Source: Cheiracanthium punctorium (lineage: Eukaryota > Arthropoda > Arachnida > Araneae > Cheiracanthiidae). Taken from it: a stretch of DNA of 64,000 nt. The stretch covers positions 186,001 through 250,000 of the forward strand of contig JAWZYV010016978.1 in the NCBI GenBank assembly GCA_038373885.1, given 5' to 3'. A program made the position numbers and the translations under genes. Under the pieces are notes generated by a model that saw nothing but the letters and a program-made list of their open reading frames with translations, was not told where the DNA came from and searched no databases. Below, one piece after another: positions 1 to 13,486 of this stretch (position 1 is the first letter of the stretch; every line of letters starts with the position of its first letter).

Positions 1-31
1 CAAAAGGGTTGACTATATATTTGAATTGTAG

Positions 32-198
32 GTTCAAAGATGGTCAGCGTGTGAATGTCACTCGTGAATCTCGATTTCAAGTAAATCCACCAACAAATAA
101 TGTATTGAAAATCAAAACAACTCAGGAAGGTGATTGTGGCAACTACTCCTGCGTGTTAAGTGCTCAATCTGAGATTTATGCTGTTATTCCTGTCAGAA
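32..198 (+). CDS. Bsg: Basigin/neuroplastin-like Ig-superfamily protein, exon with second half of an Ig domain (5' exons outside window)
   Basis: Basigin-family proteins are single-pass Ig-superfamily glycoproteins that chaperone monocarboxylate transporters to the plasma membrane. This exon follows an acceptor (TTGAATTGTAG) and ends at AGAA|GTAAGT. It starts with the last base of a codon followed by FKDGQRV; an upstream exon ending in TG would restore the Ig tryptophan (WFKDG). It encodes the second half of an Ig domain with the typical EGDCGNYSC motif, including the conserved Tyr-x-Cys. Its phase joins the exon at 3892 exactly (split AGC, Ser). The signal peptide and earlier exons lie before base 1. 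Neuroplastin or another basigin-family name is equally possible for this exon alone; the transmembrane exon decides the family. Confidence 0.85.
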
Positions 199-425
199 GT
201 AAGTTACTTTATTCCTGCCATGTTTACATAATAGCATATTATGCGTTTCTGTATAAATAATGAAGTATAACAATGGGCTCATTGCAGTGTTATGCTGTAT
301 TGTTAAAAATTAGATGCTTTTTTTTTCTCCCCCTGGGGGGGGGGGAAATTAAGGATACTGTGGATTTGAACTTAAAAAATTAACATTTTTCTCTAATTAA
401 AGAAAAGCACTGATTATGCTTATGT

Positions 426-1119
426 GTATGGGTATCCCAAAAAGGTGGTAGGTTAACACACTTAAATTCTTTATCTATTACAGATAAGTGAATGATGTAA
501 ATTGAATAAATGTTCGAAATAAGGTAGGAAAAAAAAACAGCATTAAGAAGAAAATTTCTCTTATTAATTTTTTAAAAGTGACACTTTCAAATTTGTATTA
601 ATACAAAAATATGTACCTCTGTACAAAACAATTCCCTATTAGTAAAATGTGTCCCATACATTAATGTGGTGATGGACAAAATTTCAGTCTTTCATCATAA
701 AACGTCTCACAGATATATTTAAACAAAGGAGACCAGGTGCTGTATATGAATTTGAATATGAATGTCCAATGTTAGAGTGCAAAAAAAAATTATTTCATAA
801 TTTCTGCATGGCCCTTGAAACACAATTATCTGATATAATTTTTTCCCCTTCTAGAGCCATTGAAAAGTGGTTTAAGTCGGCATATTTTTATCTCCAGATC
901 TCGGATAGTTTTTAAGATATTATAATTCTCAAATTCTGTACATCACCTCCTTAATGTATGAGGCACATTTTATTAACTGGGAATTTTTTTTTGTACAGGG
1001 ATCATATACAAATTTAAAATGTGTAACTTTTGAAAATTTACCAGGAATTTTTTTTTCTGTTTACATTGCCACTTCTCTTAATAAAGAATTGATGCGTTTA
1101 CCACCTGACATACCCATAT
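426..1119. mobile_element. Long-arm foldback MITE in basigin intron
   Basis: The two halves are imperfect inverted copies. The left end TATGGGTATCCCAAAAAGG pairs with the right end reading inward TATGGGTATGTCAGGTGG. Further in, ATGTACCTCTGTACAAAACA pairs with TGATCCCTGTACAAAAAAA, and AAATGTGTCCCATACATTAA with AAATGTGCCTCATACATTAA. Arms are about 340 bp with many substitutions, so the copy is old. Exact ends are uncertain; TA-flanked ends suggest a Tc1/mariner-type origin. Confidence 0.55.
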
Positions 1120-2229
1120 ATTCTGTATAAATATTTATGCATATAATAGAAGCATGATTCATTATTTTCCTATATTTGTTGCAAGTTGTGAATGCATGTA
1201 CCAGGTGATTCAAAATAGATGTTACAGTAATTACCACTTAAATTGTGTGTCATAGAAAATCTACACCATTGTTTCTATCATTTCATGTTAATCCTTTGAA
1301 ACTTAATCTCTGGGAGTATGATGTAGTTAGTGGATGGATGACCTCACCACTAAAAGACTAAATTATTAATATTTATTTTCCTTATGGGCTATTCCATGTC
1401 AAGTGATCCAATTTTAAATAATTTTTTACCTCCTGTTTCCCGATTTTCTTATGAATTCCTACTTTTGGTAAATGACACAAAGTAAATAATATAAAATATT
1501 AAAGGTTTATTTGTTGTCACTTCAGAGTTATCACTTCTTAAATTTGGAGAAAATATTGCAATTTTGTTGCAACTTGCCTCTACATAAATCTAATAATTCA
1601 GTCTAGGATTAAGCTTTTTAAAAAATAAAAGTATTGACCGTCTTCAGAATATTATTGGCTTTAAAAATACACAAATGCAATATATCATTTTGAACATTTT
1701 TAACTGAAAAGAATTAAACATTAATATGATTAAAATTTTTCAAAAAAAAAAAAAAAAAATCACACCAATTTCCTCTCTATTTTTAAATCTCTAAGCTTTG
1801 AGCTTGGGATCTCAAAAGTATCATGCTTAAATATATTTGCATTTATTTTATATACCCAGTTGCACCAAAAAAAAAAAAAATAAATAAATAAATAATAATA
1901 ATAATGTACAGCTGAAACAAAGGAACTGGTGTATTCATTCAAATTAGATTATGTAGCCATATTTGATTAGCCATATGTAAAACCATATTTAAACAAACTA
2001 ATGCTTTTTGAAATTGGATTTTATGATTTCATTAACTATCAGGCATGAGCCACCAGTCTTTAACATCATCAAGCTGTTTTCAATATTTATGCAAAAATGC
2101 AGTGAAAATTAACCAAGTCATTTCTTTTTTTATTGAAGCCATCAATTAATTAAAAAAATAATAAAACTAAATTTTTTAACATCATGCATGCATTTGATAC
2201 TGCTGTTCATTATTTGTGGGCATTGTTAA

Positions 2230-3330
2230 CTACATATATACAGTTAAATACTTACATAGCTTTGTTTGAGCATTAGTACAAATTGTTTGTTTAATAATGA
2301 AGTACCTGGCTACAGAGTCATGCTCAGAAGCATTCAATGTTACTATGGTGCATACTTTGTTTTGAAGAAGGATGCTAAATATCCAATGGTCTGTGCCATC
2401 AGGGTTGAGCAAAAAGTAGTTTAATATAAGGTGCTTCCTTTCCTTCTGTAGCTGAGAATGCATTAGCAAGGGTATCGTTGAAGATCTTGATTATCTCAGA
2501 AACATATCTGTCTATATTGAGGATGTTCAAATTCAGCATCAGGATTTTGAGTTGGATGAGCTGTAAAATGAATGAGTTTATTATATACTCAAATCTATTA
2601 TAAACTGTATTGTGTCTGTATACACCTCGATCGTTAATAGTTTGTTGTCATATACTCTGAACAAAGCCATTGCAAAACATGTGTTCAAATTTCGAATTCT
2701 TGTATGAAATTCTTTGGAATGTGGATGCCATCGAAGGAACAACCGCACCAGTTCTTAGGAATTTCAGGATGTCTTACATCAATCTTACCATGTAAACAAG
2801 GGACCAAAATAATTTCATTTTTTACTCTTTCTTCAGGAAAATGCAAAGCTGCATGGTGAATGAAAGCTATGTTAAAAGGGTTGTAAACTATGATAGGAAG
2901 AATACGCATTTGTGACAGCTTTGTATATAATTAGACTGTTTACCCAAAGTGCTTGTCGATGTCTAGCTGTTCTACGTTGTTCTTTCTAAATCATTATCAT
3001 CTGTTTCATCTGCTCGTGTTTGAGCTACACGTTCACATATTTGAGCCAAGTAGTGCTGTTTGTGATCATATGCGTTTCCACAGATGGTTTTTGAGCTACA
3101 CATTCATGCATTTACGTCTTTGACATTCCTCAGCAGGCTGATCATTTTTTCGCTTTGCTTTGAGATCATTAGAGTTAGAACCATTGATGTCACTCCTGAG
3201 AATAGCTAACTTATTGAAACATGATCGCTTTCGTGTCTGCGACTTGGTTGTACGAATGTCAGAATATCTTTTTCTTCATTAGGTGATAAGTCTTTTGAAG
3301 TACTCGGAATGGGATCATTAGCTAAGTGAT
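2230..3330 (-). pseudogene. Decayed coding remnant, possibly transposon-derived
   Basis: Minus-strand open stretches (2230-2469, 2685-2909) and short frames up to 3320 carry protein-like sequence interrupted by stops. One segment reads CERVAQTRADETDDNDLERT, recalling the Arg/Glu-rich 'ADET' repeats often found ahead of arthropod Helitron-type ORFs. No intact domain is recognisable and the assignment is weak. It lies in the first visible intron of the basigin-like gene, antisense to it. Confidence 0.25.
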
Positions 3331-3891
3331 GGGAAAAAACACACATAAAGATACTTATAACAAGATATGATCGTTTCGACTGAAAATTTATTCAGTCTTT
3401 GTCAGTTAAAGTTCTTTGTCTCACAAAACAGTGGGTACTGAAAAAAATAAACAAGCATGTTGCCACCTGGAAAAGAGAAAAGGGGAGAAACCACGGAGAT
3501 TTAAGGAAGCGGGAGAAAGGGGATGGGACAAAAAGAAAAGAATAAAATAAGGACAAATAAAAATACATACAAATAATACCAATAATGATAAAAAGCCAAA
3601 AAGAACACACGAACACACACACAAAGAAAAAACAAAAGAACAAAAAATGAAAACTTATTGTTTTTTGTTCTCTTGTTTGTTTTTTCTTTGTGTTTGCATG
3701 TTCTTTTTTGCTTTTTATAATTATTGGCATCATTATTTATGCATTTTTGTTTGTCCTTATTTACATTATTCTGCTTTGCACCAAGTAGTGTTCTGTTAAT
3801 GGAAATTTTTTTAATCAAGTTTCCTTATCTTTTTTAACTTCATTTGGTGAATTTTCAAATGGATGGTTAAATGCATTAACTTCCTTTGCAG

Positions 3892-4008
3892 GCACAGTGA
3901 AAATAGCACCACTTGACCATTCTCGTAATGTTGTCCAAGGTCAAAACATAATTTTACTGTGCAATATAACTCAAGGTTTTCCATTGCCTGTCCTGAAATG
4001 GTTTAAAG
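3892..4008 (+). CDS. Bsg: Basigin-like, exon with first half of the membrane-proximal Ig domain
   Basis: The exon lies between CTTTGCAG| and AAAG|GTATGT. It encodes the first strands of the second visible Ig domain: a Cys in the ILLCNITQG stretch, then the B-C loop and the invariant Trp in LKWFK. It splits an Asp codon (G|AT) with the next exon. Its short length, with the Ig domain divided between two exons, fits the Ig-superfamily layout. Confidence 0.85.
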
Positions 4009-5692
4009 GTATGTATGTCTATCTTTCATTTTCTAAATGATACTCTTCACCATTATGAGTTGGTGGCTGTAAAAAGTTTGAATCATGCAGTGTTTTGAAT
4101 TTTATTTCTGCAATTTAGGTTAAAAAAGTGGAAATCGGAAGTTGGGAGTACCTAGATGAGTCATTTTAATTCACTTCTTAATTTGTTTCTTCAGCTAAAA
4201 TGTAGATATTAAGCCTCAAAACACCACATGATTTGCACATCACAGCCTCCAATGCCATTAAAGTGTTCATGCTTCCCCCCTTTGTTTAAGAGTATGTATG
4301 TTCAAAAAAGTAATTTGTGTTTGATAATCATAAGCAATGATATAATTATGCAATGATTTTCTTACTTTGGCAGCTCAGCCTTGTTTAAAATCATGTCTTA
4401 ACATAATTGATTATTTTGTACATCACTTGATTTTTTTGTTTGATTATTTTGTTATCATTGTAAGATTATTTTAACATCCTGTAATCACCAGGGTTGTTAA
4501 AAATGAAGATATGTGTAATGGTAACTGCTCTGATATGGGAACCCTTAGCAGCCTATTCGCTGAACTAATTTAAAGAAAATTTCATCTATTTTCTTTAAAT
4601 TTACTTGAACGAAAGATGTATTATTATTTATTTGAAGAGTGTGCTTGAGATTGGAATTATTTAAAACAAGAGCTCTCATGGTTACAGTTAAAAAAAAAAA
4701 TGTTTAACACCCACTTTTCCCTGTACAAATGAATCGGTCCATTGATTAACAATAAACGGCATTGGAATGATGTATGTATGGTGAAAATGGGTGACGTGAA
4801 AAATTTTGCAAAGAACATTTTACAAGAAGAATAACACAGAGAGGTGCATTGATGCACTTTGTATGATTCAGAGATAGACATTCGTTTTATTGCCTACAAA
4901 GGTAGCTACATTGAAAACTTGTTATTTCAGTAAAAATGTTTTTACTCCTCTTTTGTGTTGTCATTCATTCTTTAGAGTGCTTTTCTTTGCAAATGTGTTA
5001 GACTGCCAGTTTTCATCATTCCAACTCCAAAGTCAAGAACTGATCCATTTGAATATAAAAAAGTGGGTATTACCACTTGAAATTTCTTTACTAATTATAA
5101 ACATTGCATTTTAAAATTATCCCAGTCATCCAGACCTTTCTGTTGCATAGAATAAAGTAAGAATTTATTATTTTCCTTTAACCTTTTTCTTACAGCAAAA
5201 ATAATTTCCTGCAACCAAAAAGACTTCTACTACTAAATGAAAGACTGGGCAACTTGGGATACATTCCCAGTTTAAAAAAACATGGGATTTTCATACTATT
5301 TTTGTTGTATGTTGATGACTTATACTTTACTCTAGGCAGCTAATTTGTTATGTTCTTTATTATTTCTCTTTCCTTTTAAATCTTTATCTCCTATCAAATG
5401 GATTCCTAGAAGGAATCTATTAGCATGCCTAAAAGCTATCCTGGGGTACAAAGCATTGTTTCGGTCATGGTACATTTTTATATTCATTAAGTTTTATGGA
5501 TGCAAGGGAACTATAAAAATAACACTTTTCTTTTAATTATTCCTTTACATTTTTTAACTTAATGTCATTGGAAAATTTATAACTATTACTTGTATTTAAA
5601 TGACGTATGAGAATTGTGAGTATATATCTGAGAGAAAGCATTAATTTTCAGCAAGTAAAAAGAAAAATTAATTGGATGACTGTAAAAGCACT

Positions 5693-5765
5693 TATTTTCG
5701 CGAGGCTTTAATTTTTGTGAGCCCATCATAATCACGAAACTTAAAGCCTCACGAAAAACTTTTTT
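5693..5765. repeat. Short palindromic MITE (GCGAGGCTTTAA hairpin)
   Basis: TTTTCGCGAGGCTTTAATTT faces AACTTAAAGCCTCACGAAAA across a spacer of about 20 nt, giving an imperfect hairpin. Hairpins of this type (CGCGAGG...TTTAA) recur in invertebrate genomes as tiny MITEs. No TSD was resolved. Confidence 0.45.
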
Positions 5766-5929
5766 TTTTCACTTCAAATAATAAAAAATCAAATTTTTCA
5801 CTTTTTAAATTTGCAATAAATCATTATATTGAAAACTCTTGACAACTTTCTTTTTTACAACTATTTCTTGAATACTTAGTACACCTGTTTCTGAGATATA
5901 AAACAATGATACAACTAATAGAATGCAGC

Positions 5930-7032
5930 TAGAGGTCTGCGCCGCACAGAAATTCACAGTGGCGGTGTAGTGACCTCAAAAACCCAGCGGTGGTGGGGCG
6001 TGAGAAAATTTAAAAAAAAGAGGATAATGGAAATGGCTGTATGCACACACACAGACACATATGTATAAATTGGCACTAAAATGAGATCATGAAGACTAGA
6101 GTTTTTATGAAAACTAGTTTTGAGTATGATGTTATTGTACGATTATTGCTAATTAGCTACACGCGGGTTCTTGGCTGAGCCGTAGGGTGTAGATTACGAT
6201 TGTGTTCAGCTCGGGCAGGCTCAATTATATTTGTCTTTAATTGGTACAAAGGACTAAATTTATGATATTCTATCAATGAAGTAATTGTCTTTTATTTATC
6301 TATTAGCTGAAATTTGGACTTGGGCTCCAACTTAAATAATATCACTCGAGTGGGCTCAAACTAAGTCCTTGGTCTCGGGCTTTAAAAAATGAGCTCGGAC
6401 TCATCTCTAGTGGGGTGCCCTTTGTGGGGGTCTTTCTAAGGGGCTCCCAACCCATATCTAAGCTGTTTCGAAGGAAACCATGGAAAACTACAAACAATTA
6501 GGTCGACTGACGTGACCTGGTTTGAACCAGGCCCCTTTTGTCTCGCAGTTCAGAGTGCTATATGCTCGGTCACTCGTGGGGCTCCAGAGTATGAGCTTGC
6601 CATTGTTCTACACTTTTAAAATATTTCTACCGTAAAATTGAAACAATAGATTTTATCAAAATTGGATAGGTTTATGTTGTTTATATGGCACATTCGCAAT
6701 ACATTTAGTTATCAATATACGAATGATACATTATTTGCTTTTAAGTATTTTTTTTCTCTACAACAACCTTCTCTTGAACCATTCCAAACCTTTAATTTTC
6801 TTTTGAGGTATAATGCAATTGTTTAAAGCAATGAAATTATGCCATTGACTCAAAAAAATTAAATTGTACCTTTACATGTTACTAGCGTTAAGAAATATCC
6901 AGAAAAAAATAAGCAACTGAAAGTTTAGGTACAGTTTTACAAAAAGTTTTAAAGCCGATTTTAGCACTGGTGTAAAATCATCTTTCTTCGCCGGCACACC
7001 AGCCAAGACCTCGGCGGCAGCGCAGACCTCTA
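5930..7032. mobile_element. hAT-like non-autonomous element with perfect 8-bp TSD
   Basis: The ends are TAGAGGTCTGCGCCGC on the left and, read inward, TAGAGGTCTGCGCTGC on the right. The direct repeat AATGCAGC flanks both (5922-5929 and 7033-7040). An 8-bp TSD and TA-initiated ends fit hAT elements. It is 1,103 bp long, has no transposase ORF, and carries a SINE-like segment (6410-6600). It lies in the basigin intron between the exons at 3892 and 8275. Confidence 0.8.
6410..6600 (-). repeat. tRNA-like SINE segment inside the hAT-like element
   Basis: Read on the minus strand, the segment has a tRNA-like end with B-box-like GGTTCAAACC and a T-arm-like CCTGG...CCAGG. It is followed by a block with GTTTTCCATGGTTTCC, a motif pair I recall from arthropod tRNA-related SINEs. 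A diverged second copy of the body is at 44215-44300. A functional tRNA is unlikely because there is no clean cloverleaf. Confidence 0.5.
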
Positions 7033-8274
7033 AATGCAGCTCATTCACTTACAGTATTTATACCAGTTTCTTTGAAGTCCTTCAAAATGGGGAGGGGGTG
7101 ACCAACTTTTTGGATGAAAGGAAGTTTCTTAAACTGCCCTATGCAAAAGTGATCTATATTTAGGTACTTTCAGGATTTTGCAACTTTTGGTTCTATTCGT
7201 ATGAAATTTGTGAAATTTTCATCTCTCAAAATCATCAATATCTTCATTTTCGCTATCATTTACTTTCTTCTGAAAATAAGTGCTTCAATATTTCATCTTG
7301 TGCTTTTTTATGTTATGATGCCAATAATAAATTTTTGTATTAAATTTAGAGAAAAATGCTACAACTTTGGCTACTAAAATTAAGAAAAAGTATACCTGTT
7401 TGGCTATTTTCTCATGTTGGTGAGGCTACTAATGCTACTATTTTTGCTACTATTGCCTCCTGACAGTGGTGGACACAATGTGATTTGAATGCTAGTGACT
7501 CACGATGTGTAAGCAAACAAAATTAAAGTTGCAATAAAATCAGTTATACTTTCGATAATTTGAATGCATTGTGCAATTCAGTCAAGTGATGAATAATTTC
7601 ATGTGCGTGTTTTACCATTATTATTATTGATTTAGTGTCTTGATTATGAACATGGATTTGTTATTTAACTAAAATAAATTGGCTAATACTTAGAAGTGCG
7701 AAATTCATAAATTAATGTTTATATTTTATTAATATGTACTCAAAAGAGAAAAAAATTAATCTTTAATTAGTTTGAGATTTGAACTAGTAGCAACCGTTTT
7801 TAAAATTGCTCTTTAATATGTGTTGTAGTATTTCATACAAAATTATTTTATGCCATTCTAAATGTATCTTTTAATATATTAAATTGTCAAAAACAATATT
7901 GTAGGAAGGGATGGAAAGAATTAAATAACCAGCACTATGTCAGCTATATTAATAATTGGCACCAAAAGATAGTTTTATTTTCAAAAAGCAACAGAGAAAT
8001 AACATGCAGACTTCTAAAATTGATGTTTTCTTATACAGTGAAATACATTTAATACAAAAGTGCTTAACTTGAAAAAAGGCTAAAACGAAATGATATAGTG
8101 GTCCAGACAGTACACTATGCAATTTAGTACAAATCTTTCAACAATTATTTTAACACTAAAAAATATTTCATACAGCTCATTTTCATGTTAAAGGTTTTTT
8201 TTTCTGTACTTTTAAAAACTACTCCCTGTGGAAAGAGCTGTATCTATTAAATTTGTTCTTTACATTTCTTTCAG

Positions 8275-8451
8275 ATGATCATGAATTGAACATTTCTGAT
8301 CCTAGAGTAACTGTAAAAGCAGACATTCGAGGTATTGAAGGATCCGAAGTGATTATTGCTGATGCTGATTTTGATGACAGAGCTGAATACACATGCAATG
8401 CCACCAATGAAGTCAGCACTACTAGTGTAACAATTTTAGTCAGGGTTAAAG
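8275..8451 (+). CDS. Bsg: Basigin-like, exon with second half of the membrane-proximal Ig domain
   Basis: The exon has a strong acceptor (TTTCTTTCAG) and the donor AAAG|GTGAAG. It begins DDHELNISDPRVTV and carries the canonical DRAEYTCNATNE motif (Asp-x-x-x-Tyr-x-Cys), whose Cys pairs with the one in the preceding exon. NAT and NIS are possible N-glycosylation sites. It ends ILVRVK and joins in phase to DKYAALWPF in the next exon, so the Ig fold runs directly into the membrane segment as in basigin. Confidence 0.88.
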
Positions 8452-8984
8452 GTGAAGTATTGTTTTACCCCTTTTACTTAGGTCAAATGAGCTTTCTTTT
8501 TAAATTGCATCCCACAAAGCAAATTACATTGCTTTAGTCTGAAAAAATAAAAAAACTTGTTTACACAAACTTGTATGCCGCATCTACAGGCAAGTACTAC
8601 TACAGAAGAGTTTAAATGCAGAATGATAGAAAATCACACAGGTGCACTGCATGGTGTTTTGTTGTGAACTGAACTCTTCAGTTGGCTGATAACTGGTTCA
8701 GTTCCCATGTTTGCTGCCAACTGTATTCACAAATTGCCAACTACGGAGTCTGATTGAAGAGAGTGCAATTCTGCACCACTTTAACAATTGCCAGCACTTT
8801 CCCTACTGTTGATAGTTTTGGTGAAATTCCTTGTGGAAAATTATAAGAATAGTAATATCCAATGACATCATTTGAAATTTAAAAAAAGCTAAAATGTTAG
8901 TTTTGTCTTTAGATGTGTGTGTTACACTAGGGTGTCCTGTTATTTTGACTTTAGGAATTTTTAAAACTTAGCTGTCCATTAGAG

Positions 8985-9438
8985 CAGTGGTCCCCAACCC
9001 CCAGTCCGCAGACCAGTACCGAGCAGTGATTCAAATGATACCGGGGCACCCAAGGAACATTATATTATTTACATTTTATTTACTGTAGTGTTTTCTATCG
9101 GGTTTGTGTGACTTTTTCAGGTTTGTGCTAATTTATAGCTGTATAATAAAAATCTTGTTACTATTTTAAATTAGTTTATTAATTATTAAACATTTCAAGA
9201 TTATGAATTAAAATTGCATTCATAAAATTGAAAAATAAAAGCATTTTCCTGAAAAAATAAATCTTAACACCATTTAAACATCAAAATGATAATAACATTT
9301 ACATTATTGAATTTTATTAAATCGAAACAATTTAAAATATAAAAAAATTAATGTCCCCCTGTCTTTTCTTTCGGCAGACTGCAGTAAAATCTGCAAATGT
9401 TGACCAGTCCGTGGCGATAAAAAGGTTGGGGAGTATTG
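8985..9438. mobile_element. hAT-like MITE (CAGTGGTCCCCAACC ends)
   Basis: The left end is CAGTGGTCCCCAACCCCCAG; the right end read inward is CAATACTCCCCAACC. The flanks CATTAGAG (8977-8984) and CATTAAAG (9439-9446) match at 7 of 8 bases. GTCCGCAGACCAG near the left end and ACCAGTCCGTGG near the right are also typical of this hAT/Charlie-like class. It is 454 bp long with no ORF and lies in the basigin intron after the exon at 8275. Confidence 0.75.
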
Positions 9439-12400
9439 CATTAAAGTATCCTTATACAAACCAAAACTTTATACTTGATCCATAACACATAACCTAATTT
9501 TTTTCTGATTGACCCTAAATAGTTACTTCACAAATATCAGCTCTTTAAGAGAATGTTAACCCCCTGATGAATTGATGACAAAAACAAAATTGTTGCTTTG
9601 TACTTAGATCTCTGAGTTAGTCACTTCTCAACATGCAACCCAGCAACATGAAATATGCCTTTAAGATTCCAACTGATGAAGGGTGTTTGTAGTGAACTAG
9701 ATATTTTTAGTTACTCTATGTAGATTATTCACAGCACATCACAATCCAAACAAATTCAGCAAACATATTTGTAAATTGCCAAATAATGGAAAGTTACCAT
9801 TGATGGCAAATATCCAAGCTGTTCCACAGTTTTTAGCAAAGAAAACATGGAGAACCGTTTCATTTGCAACTTTAATCAGAAATGATGATCAATTGTATCT
9901 GTGAAAGGTAGATGTCATTCCCTTTAGGTTATTCACTTTTGCGTTAGTCTAAATTTTCAAAAAGAGGTTTATGTGAAGTTTTGTTTATAGTTTTAAAAAT
10001 ACCAGAAAAAGTGTTTAACAGGTTAAAGAACCAATTGACTGAAATCTTTGATTTCATGCAAACATTAGATTCAGATGAATTTTCTAATGATAGCAACATC
10101 AGTCACAGAATGTATCACATTTATAATTTTTATGCAATATAGTATTGTAACAAATTTGATGAAAGTTGATCATCGTGGAGACAAACATTGTATTGGACTG
10201 TACACCATTATTAAGAATAAAATTTGATATGACGATGCTAATTACATGCTTGCCAACTTTTAAGCTTTCAGCTTAAAATGTGCACTTTCTAAACAAACTT
10301 TATAAATTAATACAGCTTTAATCCATAAATTTTATTATGTGCAATGCAGTTTTTTAAGCTTTTAAATAAATTTTGAAGTTTTTTATATTTTTCAATAAAA
10401 TCATGCCACATAAAGAACAATCTGTTAAAATTGATCATTACTGAGTTTCCCGTGGTTTTGCTTATTCTAAAAATACCAGATTTTCGGCTTCCCCCTCCAG
10501 ATCAACTTATTCCACAGGTCGGCAGGAAAAGTTCCTTTGAGTATTCTCCAGCATTTTAATTTCAATCTTTTTCCCTCTGCCTTCAGAACAAATTTTTCCT
10601 TCAGAATATTTTTATTTGAACCTCCAGTGTCACAAGAGTAAAAATTATTTCAACTTTAAACTAAGAAATCAATTTCATCATAAAAAAAAAAAAAAAATGC
10701 GAAGGTGCTAGCTACATTCTCTAAAATAGTTAAAAATATTTATCATGAAAGGATGAAAAAGCTCAACAGTATAGACCAGTCCCTGATTATTATACAGTCC
10801 AACTAGGCCGCGGCTCAGGGTCCCACAAGTTTTAGGAGCTGCAAAATGGTTAAAATGGTTTTAAGCTCTGCGCTTTTGAAAATTGAGCTTAAAAGGGTTG
10901 AAGTAGGATTCAGTCAGTTCGTAAACCTTTGCACAAAATCATAGATAAGCAAGCTATTGAGCAAATTTCATACTAAAATTTTATTTCCATTACTATTGTA
11001 TTCCTGAATATAATCACTCCAAGCATTTTCTATATTCATAATTATCTTTGTTCAGCATTTTGATTCTCAAAATTCCATTCACCATTTTGAAGATGAATGA
11101 TGCAGAGAAGAAGGAATGTTAAAAGTTGGCAAATAGGAGGCACGTATTCAAAAAAACATTTTAGAGGGAGTCCAAATGGTAAAAAATCAAAATTGGGAGG
11201 GGGGGATGCCCCCGCTCTTAAACATGTCCTTACAAATAAATTAATCCATCTTTAGTCCATAACCTTTTAGATATATCAGCAGAGTTAGCACAATAAGTGT
11301 AAGCGTGGGATTTTGACGTATTTTATTAAATTTGGACAAAAAATAATCCAAGCACATAACATAACACATAACAGGTAATATCAAGAAGAGTACAGAAATG
11401 AAAAGAATATGTGCACAATCAGCACTATGGTCGACCAGTTACAGTTAAAGTAGATAGATGAGTTGAGTGATACAGAATTCAGGAGGATAAAATATTGCAT
11501 AGTTAAAATAAAGAATTAACAATAATCACTTCATAAAGTTACATGTTAATGAAGCTGTAATAATAAAAAGTTTGAAAATAATTAAAAGGAAATGTTTTAA
11601 AATATTTATTGTGATATTGCAATATAAATTCGCCAAATATTGATTTTTGAAAATCTAAATCATTCGGCCCTAGTCAGTTCTTTATTTACCAATGCTTGCA
11701 TCTACTAAAAACTGGAGAGCAATGGAAATGGTTGTAGTTCAAGAGGTTAAAACAGAAACATGTTAATAAAAATGTAACCCAAAATTTTCTCTATTCTAAA
11801 AAAAAGTAAAGGCCGCTGGCGCTGTCAAAGCTTGTGGACCTATCTCCTCATAAACTGTAGGGATTTAAGTTTTGACTAAGGTGCCCACAGATTCAAAAAA
11901 TTCCGAGGAACCTGCTAAGCTGATTTAAATTTCAAAAATCGAATTATTTTAGACGATATTAATAAACTGAAAAAAATAAACCGAATGGTTGCCAGATTTG
12001 GCATAAAATCATTCATTCCTTTGCAACAAAGCATTTCCAAGTATCTAGAATCGCGTGAAATTTACAAACATGAGTTAGAATGACGCCCATTTTACGCCAA
12101 AATAAAAACTATATGAAATAAGTAACTCAAAATGTGTTACACAAAGTTGACAATTTTCAAATAGTAAGTTCGTTTAGACAACAGGAGACAAAATTAGCGA
12201 TTATTCGTTTTTCCATAACAGAATAACTAATATCTTGAAAATGAAAAATAATTAAAATGCAGATTATTTTAAAGCCGGTTCTCGTCCAGCTGGATTATTT
12301 GCTACCAGTAGAAATATTTGGTGGCGTTAACTATGCCATTATAGCAGTTATAGTACACTTTGGATATTTTCTAGCGCGACGAGATTTTATAATTCGTGGT

Positions 12401-13486
12401 GTTAAGTACGCCAATCTGCAAACGATTATGTAAATGAAAATATGGATAACGGTTTTCCGGTAACCTTAAATGAACAGTAAATATAGGTTGTGAGCATGTG
12501 TAAATCGCCAAATAATGAAAAGTTGCCATTGGTGGCAGGCTATTATTCTATCTGTTCCGTAGCTTTTATTAACTTTACATGTACGCAAGTCGCCAAATAA
12601 TGAAAAATCGCCATGGGTGGCAAATTCGCAAGGTGTCCAATAGGTTTTATAATATTAAAAATACAGCTGAAATATATGTTCTGATTTTATTTCGCTTTAG
12701 CTCCTAATTAATATAACTTTTGAATGGCAACATTAAATATCATTGTGTTTCTGAGGAGTGCAAATAATTTTTCCAGCGATTATGAGCGGAGTCTGCACTC
12801 CAGGTGGAGTATAGCTCGGGACCGTACAATACGGATTCCCATAACAAAATATCTTCCGTGTTATGAGGGGGAGGAGGGTTTCTACTGTAGTGTGAAGTTT
12901 AAATTTTTATGTACCAATGAAGATGCAAGAACCAAGCAATGTGTAGCTCAGTAACATTCTATCTAATCCTATCTTCGAATTTTGTCTGTTGAAATTGTCT
13001 TTTTTTACGAATAAGCCGGATTAGGGGCCGAATGCCTCATACGAAAAGCGAGCGTAGAGAGTCTTGGACCCTAGTTATTTTAAAATAAAAGCAAATTGTG
13101 ATAGTTAAATAAATCATTTGCATTTTGTGCAGAGATAGATTATATTAACAAATATGAGATTATATCGAAAAGAGCTAATATTTAAAAATTTGGATATTTT
13201 TAATTGTTGAAATTGGATTCTTTCAGATTTATTTTTATGTATTTACTGTTTTGTATTAAAAATATTTTAACTGACAGTGTTAGTACTGAATATTAAAAAA
13301 GGCTTCATGCTGAAGTGCACTTAATATCTACCTGAAAATAAATTTAGAATACTTTTGAGATATCAAAAATAAATAAATAAAAATAAATTTAAAAAAAAAC
13401 CTAATTACATTACACTACCTATAATCCGCAACCCTGTAATCTGCAAATTCCTATAATCCACTATACATTTCAGATATAAACATATA
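9439..13486. other. Basigin intron, no gene seen
   Basis: AT-rich intronic DNA. A small ORF at 12724-12954 has no recognisable content. Short dispersed repeats at 9781 and 12500-12640 are listed separately. Confidence 0.5.
9781..9835. repeat. Dispersed CGCCAAATAATG...TGGTGGCA motif, three copies
   Basis: A short unit with GTAAATTGCCAAATAATGG then GATGGCAAAT occurs here and recurs at about 12500-12540 and 12585-12635 with the same order (GCCAAATAATGAAAA, then GCCATKGGTGGCA). The last two are in tandem, about 90 bp apart. Probably a decayed repeat family. Confidence 0.4.

Noticed and set aside
3392..3818. Overlapping ~110-codon minus-strand ORFs
   Set aside because: Composition is A-rich DNA read as Lys/Phe/Cys strings in several frames at once; no conserved features and weak initiation context.
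6500..6590. True tRNA gene on the minus strand
   Set aside because: It has a B-box-like segment and T-arm but no clean cloverleaf or acceptor stem, and it lies within a repeat; better read as SINE-derived.
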